A stretch of 26,138 bases of DNA. Source: Gracilaria domingensis. Lineage: Eukaryota > Rhodophyta > Florideophyceae > Gracilariales > Gracilariaceae. Below the pieces are notes generated by a model. It made no database searches. It was given only the letters and a program-made list of their open reading frames with translations, and was not told the DNA's origin. This document shows positions 17,578 to 26,138 of this stretch, piece after piece (position 1 is the first letter of the stretch; every line of letters begins with the position of its first letter). The stretch is taken from assembly GCA_022539475.1 (NCBI GenBank), contig VCMS01000469.1, forward strand, positions 1-26,138, in the 5' to 3' direction. The position numbers and the translations under genes were made by a program.

Positions 17578-18041
17578 GTTCTCAGACAATGTCCTTGGAC
17601 TTCGTATGGGCTCAATGTAGTGAGAAAAGCTTTTTGTTGAAGTAAATTGTATTGAACACTTCTGCTATGATTGCAGAAATACTACTCATATGTACACTCA
17701 AGCTGTACTGTGTAACATATTGATGCATATAGTGGTATGAAAGATCGTTGAAAGTGCCGTACTTGTATATGCAGGGCGCAACATCCGGGAAAATCGGACC
17801 AAGTCCGGAATATGGACCCGGGAAAGGTCCAAAAATTGAATGCCGATCCGCCACAAATGCTGCAGAATGCTTTTCTCCATATATGCAGTACGAGGTTAAA
17901 TTCCCCTCCCATTCACATATCAGTCCTGCACACCGAGTACGTGACCCTCACATATCACTCTCAATCATATACCTTCAGTATCGTTCACGTTTCTATATCT
18001 GTTCCGTAATACTACCGCGCACGAAGGCCGAAGGATCTCGG
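17578..18041. other. Spacer between the methyltransferase-SET and coiled-coil genes
   Basis: No gene is seen. It probably holds the 3' end of the upstream gene and the promoter of the downstream one. No polyadenylation signal of the AATAAA type and no clear TATA element can be assigned with confidence. Confidence 0.5.
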
Positions 18042-20594
18042 ATGGCTCCTCAACGTGCGGAGCATGCAGGTGGTAAACCGCGAAAGGCATCGGTACCGCC
18101 GGAGCGCTGGGATACTGGGGTGGCCAAACGTAGGAGCGCGGTCGTCTCACGAAGTAGTGCTACTAATGGGAGAGGTAGCCGAGGCCGAGCACCTCGTGCT
18201 GAACTTCGTTAACCAAAATCTTCATCTACAGTATCGGAAGTAAAACCGAGAAGGAGGTCAGGAGCTTCCACATGCACTACGGAACGCACAGTAAGTGAAA
18301 CCGTTCAAGCCAAGGATAGTGCAATGCGTGGGCCTGTTACACGCCACATGGCTGCAATGGAAGAGCCAAGGGTCAGTGATGATGGAAATGTAGATATCAA
18401 AGCGATGAAAGGAAATAAGAGAAGAACGGCTGTACGTCAGAATGTAAGGAGGACAAGAGGCAGTGGAGGAACAGAAGGTCCTCGTATCGATGATTTTTTC
18501 GACAAGGTGAGAAGTGCGGATGACAATGCGGAGATGGAAACCGTGGATTGCGCCATCGTGAGAGCCGAACCTAGAGCCGAACCTGGGGATAGGGAGATAC
18601 CCAGAAGCGCTGCCGGAACAGAACGTAACAGTTATGATTCGAGAAAAGTGAAGAGGAACGATAAAATGAATGAGGGTGTTTCTCGTGCCAAGAAAAGCAG
18701 CAGAAGAAAGGAGCGGGAGTCCACGGACGCAGTAGATATCCCAAGTGACGTCGAGGACAAGGATAACGTGGAGGCGAACGACATCGTGGACGCCGGAAAT
18801 GCAACGCATATGGCTCCCATCGAAGGCAGGTATGATTCCGTCCCTCATATTGGGTCCAGACACAAGGAAGACGAAGACGAAGACGAGATACAACCGACAC
18901 CAGTCACAGGTGAGTCACAGAGAAACAGGTTCAATCAGGTCAGAAGAAGGACGAACCACGGAAATGAGAATAGACGGGTGGGGAACGATCGGCAACCTGT
19001 CATAGCAAACGCCCGTAGAGAAGTATGGAACGATAAAGATGTTGATCGTGGTGCTTTGTCACGGAGCTTTTCCCTGCATGGTGCAATGGAAGAAGATGAA
19101 GATGAATCCCTTACTCCGCGATACGAGCTTTTGGAAAAGATCGGGAGACTGAAGGGAGATCTGTATCGTACAATAGAGGACATGCAAAGTCTGAAAATGA
19201 GCGTACGACTTGCTCAGAAGAACATAGAGCAACTGGAGGTTAAGGTCAGAGAACAAGAGGTTCTCATACACTCTTTGAGAGAGGCTCTCAGACGTGGAGG
19301 GAAAAGGAACGAACGTGACAGTAACAAGAGCAGGAAGCGGTACGACATTGACGCGAACGACGAGTTTGTTGGTGTTGCGAAGACCGCCTATGACTCCATA
19401 CTTCAATACGCCAAAGACGAGACAAGAGAGCTATGCTTCGAGATGAGTATACCGGCAAGGAACTGGGGCAACCGAAGTGAGACAGTTGGACCTGAGAAAG
19501 ACGACAGTGTGCTGGTTGTTGATGGGAAGGAGATAGTGCCACGGTGCCCAATGGATCTTGCCATAGAGATGAAGGCGTACACGCCATCCGTACGTGGTGG
19601 AGGCGACCATTTGTTGATGCAAATTGCGGAGACGGAGGTAATGATGCCACGTTGGGAATCTATCCGAGTAATGAAAATGGAAGATGGCTGTGTGAAACAG
19701 TTAACGCACGACATTTGTTTGCCCAGAAGGTTGAACCAGGCTTTAAGTGATGCAATAGGTGTTCGAAAACGCCATGCGAAGAAGAAGTTATTGATGGGAC
19801 TAGGTTACGACATGCTTGTAAGGACCCCGATAAAAAATGATGAAAGGGAGCAGAACAAGTATGAAATACAAACCAGAGAGGTACGTGAAAAACTCCTACC
19901 CGAAGATGCAAATGGATGTGAGATTCTGTCGTCGTGGAGAACTCAGAAGGTAGAAGATATATGTTTCTCGGGCTTTAACCCATATCATGCAACCGAAGAT
20001 GAACCATGTGACTTGCTTTTTCGGAACAGCCTGAGCTTGGAGGTGCTGCGTGAGTTCATGGGCTACGACGTTTTACAAACAAGTTCGAGGAATACCGAAG
20101 AGAGGGATCCAGTGGATGGAACAATTATGCATCTGGCACGTCTTGATGCCTGGATAGCGTCCGTTGTTCGCGCGACAGAGTCTGAACGAGGGAGAGGTGG
20201 TAAGAGACAAGTGTTGTTCTCCAACTTGTTCGGGAAATATCTACCACTGGCACTTGAGAGTATACTGAAGACCGTGAGGGTCCGCATGCAGCAGAGTTAT
20301 CCAACAGAGTTCAGAAATGGCCCATCGAATGCTGAAGATGCGCCGCATGGAAATGATGACCGGGTGGGCACTGTGGTTTACTGGATTCCGTCGAAAAGGA
20401 AAATGTACCTTGCTGTCCGAGAAGATGTGTTTATGGGAGAGATCTCTGAGAAGCTCGGAGCTGTACTGGATTGCTATGTTGGATGCTGCAGTCCGGGAGA
20501 CCGTATGTTCTACGACATAACTGCAGAGAGGGATGTGAGGGAAAGGTCTGTGCAAGAAGGATTACATGAGGAGAATTGGATAGAACGTCACTAA
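18042..20594 (+). CDS. Charged coiled-coil protein of unknown function, with one in-frame TAA
   Basis: Two continuous same-frame segments: ATG 18042 to TAA 18210-18212 (MAPQRAEHAGG..., basic, 56 codons), then coding-like sequence straight through to TAA 20592-20594. If translation starts after the TAA, the first good ATG is 18324, giving 756 residues. Residues 1-260 (from 18324) are disordered and highly charged, with Arg/Lys patches and acidic runs (EDEDEDE near 182). Residues ~266-324 have a heptad pattern typical of a coiled coil (LLEKIGRLKGDLYRTIEDM...). Residues ~345-756 look folded but match nothing I know. The N-terminus MAPQ-R resembles that of the minus-strand SIM protein. The TAA sits where CAA (Gln) would fit, as in the 1-2.2 kb locus. 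The stop is 16 bp from that of the convergent transposase. It lies on the same strand as the methyltransferase-SET gene and might act with it. Confidence 0.7.
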
Positions 20595-20610
20595 TTCATT
20601 ATGGTTTACG

Positions 20611-23600
20611 TTACGAAAGTTTGGTGATTGGATGGTAGTGTAAACGAGCTCGGGGATTGCGATAGAATTTGTTAATGTAGAATCGGTGGAACTTCCAGTG
20701 CAATGGAGGGAAAAAGGGGCGTGCGGGATAGTTTTGTCGGAGGATGTGTACCGAGCCTTTGATCGAAGAGAATGGGACGAGACCGAACCATGGGGATACA
20801 GATGCAGTTGTTGACCGTTTTAGAGAATTGGAGGTTTGCAATGTGTGATCTTCCTCGTCATCCGTGGCCCAGCGGAGAGAAATGCAGTTCAAGGATTCGT
20901 CAATGTTATCCAACGGCTCCGTTACCTCGAAGAAGCGAATAAAGGCAAATTCAGAATCGGAATTGCTTTGGTTACATCTGCTAAAGCGAACCAGGGCAAA
21001 GACTTTGCATACCCATGCGGTCGGGAAGTCACAACCGGGAGGAGGAGTTCCATTAACCCGGACGGTAGAGAATTTTGGGGACTTGGAAGGGCCGAAAGAA
21101 GTGGTTGCAAAAATACGTTCACACAAAGAGACCTCCGGCTCTCGCAGTCTAATGCATTGAAAGTGACGATCGTAGTCATCCAGCGAGGGGCAGAATCCAG
21201 AAACAATGTAAGCGGAGTTAACGACGGTGATTTTGATGTCATGGGGGTTGTCCAACGGTTGAAGAGTTTCTAAGCTTAGGGTACGGAAGGAAGAGAGGGC
21301 GTCGCGAGAGATTTGGTTGATGAACTGCAATGTAGTTTTGGAGAACAAATCTGTGAGAGCAGATGACGGGACGTTTGGATGGGACCGTAGATACTTGTCG
21401 GCCGTGATGATGTCGAAGAGGGAGAATGAACTACCATCACGAACCATGGAGGGACACCGCTGCGACCAACGACTGGCCGAGTTGGTAGACATGGAGAAGT
21501 GTTTCCTTACCGAGATGGAGTGTAAGAAATCCTGCGACTCTTGGATTGAGTCCACTGTTTCCTTATGCGCAGTTGATCTTCTGCGAGAGGTACGGCGGTA
21601 GTGGTTCTTGAACAGGAGATGCGCGTGGTCGTACACACCTGCATCACCGAAATGGAGGCTTCCGTATCGACGGATGTCTGGAATGATGTGATCCAGGAGA
21701 TGGAATTTGAGAGTACGAAAGTTGGAGGCCTGGTATGGACCCAAAACTGAGACAGTTTGAGTCTTGAAGTTCTTGATGAGAGTCTCCAAAGAGCGTAAGC
21801 GATCATCAGTCCATTCTGGGGCAGTGTGGTAGTGAAGAACGTTATTGACGAGGTCGGCGTAAGAGGTGAAAATGGTGGTTATTGGGGCGGGAGATACTTC
21901 ACCGCAGCAACGGTCGAAGAATGCACCGATGAAGGGGAAGACCATGTCGAGGGAGCGATAGTCCTTTGCTTCTAGCATGCCTCTGATTCCGTCAGTGGTG
22001 AAGAAGCCGTTGAGAGACTTACCTTTTCAGATGTCGAGAAATCAATATGAAGCCATGGAGCCGGAAACGAGCGTTCGATGTCAGCTAGGATGGAGTTGGC
22101 GTGAGTGAGAATAGATGTTCTGATGGACCGAAACGACTGGAGGATCCATTGAAGCCCACGGAAGTGTGAAGAGAATCGGACTTCAGGCGTTCGATTGTGG
22201 CGAGTTTGATGAGTTTAGAGATGCCAAGGTGAAAGTTGTGAAGGGGCTCGAAGGAGAAGATTGAATAAGGAGTGAGCAGTGAAGAGATGTTGAGAAGAGG
22301 GTAAGATTCCATAAAGGACTTGTATGGAGAGAGAGAGGTGAAGTGGAGAAGTTCTGCAGCTTCTTCTTGAGGTTCCTTGCAACCCGTGGTCTATGGGAGA
22401 GGAGAACAGAATCTGCCTCGAGAAGTAGGTCATCATGTCTTTTTCTGGTTTGCAAAGTGTGTGAGAGGGTTCGCTCTGTGAGAGTAGGTTGGTAGAGGTT
22501 GAGTTTTGAACGAGGGAGGAGATACCGGTGGCAGGGTTTGCTTGGCTTTGTCCATGAAGTACTGCGAGAATGTCCTTGGCTTCGGGGATGTCAGCGATGT
22601 AGTTGGAGATGATGGATGGCATTGACGAAGGACTCCTTTGGCGTCGCGGAAGGGAAAACCCTTCATAAGGATATGATACAAAGGTTTGAGGATGGTTTCT
22701 AGGGACTCCTGAAAGAGCTGCATGCGCACAATGCGGGTCACGCTGGGGGTTGAGGGAGCGACTTCCAAGGAATCTGTGTCAGTGGAGGACGAGTCGGAGG
22801 TGAAGGATGTGGGGTATGTATCCGACGAGTGTGTAGTTCTGCGTGATGCACTTTCTGCGGAATGAGTCATTGAAATTGAGAGGGGTGATGTGAAGAGGAT
22901 ACGACGTAACAGAAGAACTTTTCAAAGAGGTGGAAGACTTGTCTGAATATAGTTGAACGAGGCCGACGAACGAGTCTGTGCCGGTGATACTGGGATCGTG
23001 CCAGATGACGTCGGGGTCCGGAGAATGCATGATATGCCTCTTGATAGTCGGGACGACATGGCGGCCGAGTTCCGAAGCCATAGGGTGTGCGATTGCGGTA
23101 GTTCCTGTTCTTGAAGCTTGTTTGACTGGATGAAAGAAGGAGTTGCTGTGGAATGCGAGACGAAGTTGTTGTAGGAGAACCTGAACGGGGTCCCTGAGGT
23201 AGAGGGTGGCGGAGAAGTTATGGTTTTTGTCATGGATTGATGGTTGAGGTGAACCCAATGGAGCTGACTGTTTCTTCGAAGATTTTGAGTGCAGTTTCAG
23301 ACATTCGGCAGCGGAAGTGATGGAGGTCTGGAAGAGGGAAGAGGGAAAGGTGGATTGCTTGAGAATGTTGATGAGTTCGTCAGCAGAACGCTTTCCGAGT
23401 TTTGTGGCGATGGAGGATATGTAGGTGACGAGGTTATGGATGTGGTCTTTCTGTGAGCGTGGAGAGGGGGAGAAGGCGTTACCTGAGCCTGTGGAAGGGG
23501 ACTGGGAGGCGAGTTGGTGATGCGGGCTGAGTATCTGTGCTGCGTCGGATGAGCGTAGGGAGAGAGCAAGCTGTTCCTGGAGATAAGGGTCGTCGTCTGC

Positions 23601-23824
23601 GAGTGCTACGTTATCGGACGGGCGGTTAGAGGGGGGGAAGGAAGGGGGTTCGGTGTTGTTGAGTCTGCGGCGCTTGGTTCGGGGAGGGAATGGGATCCTC
23701 GATGAGGTGTTGTGGTGAGAAACGGGTTTGGGTCATTCCTGTGTCTGCATCGCTTCTGATGCTGGGCGAGAGAGGCGAGGGACTGTGTATGGAATGAGCA
23801 GCGGGGGAAACAACAGTTGTGCAT
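20611..23824 (-). pseudogene. Decayed Plavaka/KDZ-like transposase, copy 2
   Basis: Starts at ATG 23824 with a C2HC finger (Cys5, Cys9, His22, Cys26). After a frame change near 23605 it runs on to ~22780 through a helical block (HIHNLVTYISSIATKLGKR) and SATLYLRDPVQVLL. Next comes YSDKSSTSLK...YPLHITPLNF...RRKC...LVGYIP, the conserved Plavaka/KDZ core. Further frame changes near 22800, 22622, 22440, 22315, 22090 and 22030 are needed to keep alignment with copy 1. IISNYIADIPEAKDIL (near 22600) and EPLHNFHLGISKLIK (near 22240) are conserved family blocks. The last 455 codons (21978-20611) are uninterrupted and include KFHLLDHIIPDIRRYG near 21660, the typical C-terminal transposase region. Total about 1,070 residues, a normal length. 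Many single-base shifts but few stops suggest a fairly recent inactive copy, or assembly indels. Confidence 0.75.
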
Positions 23825-25900
23825 GGCTGGGTGAGAGGGTATGAAAGTAGTGAGGGAAGTTGCTTGCAGAGGGAGGTCGGTGGTGATGGTGCGGCGCAGA
23901 ATCTTGGAGCACCCTGCAGGGGAGAGTATAAAGGTGTTTATACGCCACCAACTCACCGTGCACGTGATCGTTTACGTACCTTTCCTGCATGTTTCAGTGT
24001 GGGGAGGATTTCGAACTTATCTGAATCACAACTTATTCAAATTTGTTCGCGGGACGGCGCATTCCATGGCCGGCGGATGATAATAGAGATAGATGATAGC
24101 TGCGATTGAAGTTCTTCTTCTGTGAGCTCAGTGGGCGTTGCCTCTCCAAAGAGTCCTGTCCTAGGGATGGAAACGACGAAAAGGTAAGTCGAGCGTAAAT
24201 GGTTTGATATGCGAATATGGCGCGACTGCTGACCATAGTTGTTTTTGAGCGCGGGGCGGCCTGTGTGCGAGAATAAAGCGCGACAGGGTTCATGAGCTGC
24301 AGCGTGCGGCCATCTTTGATGGAACCGAGGTAGTTCAGGATTATTATATTGAGATAGATGAGGAGAGGTTAAATGTAACTGAGACCTTTTGATGCTGATG
24401 GTGTTTGCGGCCTATGCGGAACGTTAGTGATTTTGAGAGAGAGAGAGGTATGAGAGCAGAGTTAGCGTGAAAGTATTGGGCGGGGCGCTATGGGTAAGTT
24501 TGAGAAGCTTTTTGTTCGACTTTTGATGTGAATGCTAACTGGATAATGTTGTATGCGTATGCGTAGGGCTTTTGGAAGTTTGATGCGTGTTGTCGAGGTA
24601 TTGGTGAGGTAGGGGACACATGGTAAGTAGATGAGTGTTCATTTGAGATGTTTCGAAGAGCGAAGAGTTAGCTAACGGGATATGTGACTGGCGGGCGGGG
24701 GCTGTTTGCGAGAATGAGCGCGATAGGTTCATGGAGTTATAGCGTGCGGGATCTTTGGATTGGAAGTGGAATGGGGATGGGGCGGAAGGCGGTGGTTTAC
24801 TTCGTTTTCCTATTGTAAAACGTGTTTTTTGAGGTGAAGTGGATAAGGGAGATGGTTACGATGTTGGCCTGGGTAAATTGGGGTTTCTAGAGGAATCATG
24901 CTAATGACCTGAAACTCTGACTAACAAGGAGTTTGGGGTCATAGAGAGAATGATTAACCTCAACGGAGCTTCCAGAGTTATATCTTTGAGTATTACTTGT
25001 TCGTCAGAGTTCGGTGTGGATGGCAAGGTACGCGTCGGGGTAAGGTACGAGAGATGGTTTTTTGTTCGAGTTCCTGATAAGAAATGCTAACTTTGGTTAC
25101 TGTTTTTATGTGTATGTGGCAGGATTTCGGGACAGTTTGATTGCGTGTTTTCGAGGCTATTGGTGAGGTAGGGACACATGGTAAGTGGATAAGTGTGCAT
25201 TTGGGAAAGTTTCGAAGATGGAAAAGTATCTAACGGAGTATTTGATAGCTTGTGTTTGTGCATGTGCAGGTGCGTTGGATGGCATGGATCGGTGGCGGTG
25301 CTGGAAATTGTGCAGTTGAGATGTTTTCGAGGGAGTTGGGGAGATGAAGATGGCGAAGAATGTTGAGGTAAGTGTGTTTATTTCCATGTTGGGATGGACG
25401 AAGAGACTAGGCAACAGAAATAACCAAGGGGATGTTACATTGAGGGCAACGAGAGCATTTTCAGGGGTATTATTCGGTGAGTTTTGATGCGTAATTGTCT
25501 TCCAATGATACAGGGCTTCTTTGGTGATGTCAGAATGGATTTTCGGGGGTGGGAAGTAGGGTGGAGATGTGTACGATGACCGGTTTTGGACCTGTTTTCA
25601 TGTGGTGCTATACCTTGCATGAACCTGCAATACTGCATCAATAACATTCATTTCTGCTAGGATGGAACTTCCACCGTGCTTCGGACCGATGGCTCTTTTG
25701 GACAGATGGACCGGTAGTACTAGTGAACTAGCAGAAATGGAACTTAGTTCTAAGATTCTAGCAACTTTCATATTGCTTAGAAATAGCTCGTAGTTTGAAA
25801 GTCAAGCCTAGTATTCCATTCAAACCATACTGCAGAATCTGGAGTTACTCTAGTTTTTCTTCCACTTCAAACTTCCACTAATCGCAATTTAACATATGAA
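23825..25900. other. Upstream flank of transposase copy 2 and non-coding repeats
   Basis: No gene is supported; minus-strand open frames are short and without motifs. Region 24.2-25.3 kb holds the degenerate long repeat listed separately. At 25649-25660 and 25728-25739 there is an exact 12-bp inverted pair (CATTTCTGCTAG/CTAGCAGAAATG), each followed or preceded by GATGGAACTT-like sequence. Confidence 0.5.
24245..25238. repeat. Degenerate long tandem repeat
   Basis: Two blocks recur in the same order and orientation. Block A is at 24245-24318 and again at 24691-24758 (shared GCGAGAAT-AGCGCGA...AGCGTGCGG...ATCTTTG). Block B is at 24507-24680 and again at 25057-25238 (TTTGTTCGA..., then GGTATTGGTGAGGTAGGG-like and ACACATGGTAAGT). 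Spacing is about 445 and 555 bp, so one ancestral unit was duplicated and then diverged by indels. No coding content. Confidence 0.6.
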
Positions 25901-25935
25901 ATACTAGCATTTTTTTCTGCGGTTTTTGGACTGTA

Positions 25936-26120
25936 AACTAGCATCCGGAACACAGACGTAGCTTTTCTCCTTCAGGTCTTTGAAGGCTTTACCCATCTCA
26001 TCGTTGAATTCTAGCTTCTGATTTCCGGACGTTGCTGCATGGAGGATTGCCGAAGTTTTGGCAAACTGGCGTGATAACCAACGGTAGTAGCCAGCAGCCA
26101 AGGAAGACTCCTCAGTTCAG
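25936..26120 (-). mobile_element. Ty3/gypsy retrotransposon pol remnant
   Basis: Minus-strand translation gives AAGYYRWLSRQFAKTSAIL, then LEFNDEMGKAFKDLK and VCVPDAS. This is the stretch joining reverse transcriptase to RNase H in Ty3/gypsy polyproteins (GYYRRFI-NFAKIA-PL...F-W-E---AF--LK...P-L--PD). The frame is closed by TGA just upstream (near 26112) and by TAG at about 25904, and there is no ATG head, so it is a short broken fragment. No LTR is visible in the window; the element may continue past the right edge in decayed form. Confidence 0.7.
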
Positions 26121-26138
26121 TGGTTGTCTTAGGGATTG

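Noticed and set aside
1098..18212. A UAR=Gln nuclear genetic code for the whole window
   Set aside because: Long intact genes use CAA/CAG only, and in the phytoene desaturase remnant a TAA replaces a Glu codon, so at least some such stops are plain mutations.

Overview
This window looks like nuclear DNA of a photosynthetic eukaryote, most plausibly a compact-gene, transposon-rich alga; a florideophyte red alga such as Chondrus would fit. The evidence is a decayed copy of a plastid-type phytoene desaturase gene, long open reading frames with no clear introns, a SET domain, SUMO-interaction-like motifs, and remnants of eukaryotic DNA transposons and a Ty3/gypsy retroelement. There are no bacterial operons or Shine-Dalgarno sites. 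The organism is an inference.

Layout. At 1-3205 (minus) one reading direction holds a basic, SIM-bearing protein, then a ParB-like domain, a helical region and a segment that may begin a 2OG-Fe(II) oxygenase fold. These are separated by one frame change and three in-frame TAA/TAG codons. At 3456-4078, between this locus and the divergent gene 4360-5814, lies a foldback element whose two arms each carry a palindrome of more than 70 bp. Region 5815-7474 has no convincing gene but four strong hairpins. Region 7475-9480 (plus) is a decayed transposase, and 20611-23824 (minus) is a second decayed member of the same family (Plavaka/KDZ-like). Region 10839-11262 is an array of GC-rich palindromes with TTAGGG/CCCTAA at their centres. 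Region 11.3-15.3 kb is a GC-rich island of eroded gene fragments, including the phytoene desaturase pseudogene.

The standout gene is 15895-17577 (plus). It is an intact 560-residue fusion of a bacterial-type beta-class DNA amino-methyltransferase (DPPY motif before the AdoMet motif) with a SET lysine-methyltransferase domain. Downstream on the same strand, 18042-20594 encodes a charged coiled-coil protein interrupted by one in-frame TAA. Its 3' end is 16 bp from the stop of the oppositely oriented transposase, so the coiled-coil gene, and perhaps the methyltransferase gene, may be cargo of that element. Region 24-25.3 kb is a degenerate long tandem repeat, and the right edge holds a small Ty3/gypsy pol remnant.

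Taken together, the window contains pieces expected of a DNA/chromatin-modification system: a probable DNA methyl writer fused to a histone methyltransferase, a ParB-like domain, a possible 2OG oxygenase, and SUMO-linked partners. They sit among transposons. Whether they act together is inference. Start codons were chosen as ATG throughout; apparent starts at GTG or TTG were not accepted.
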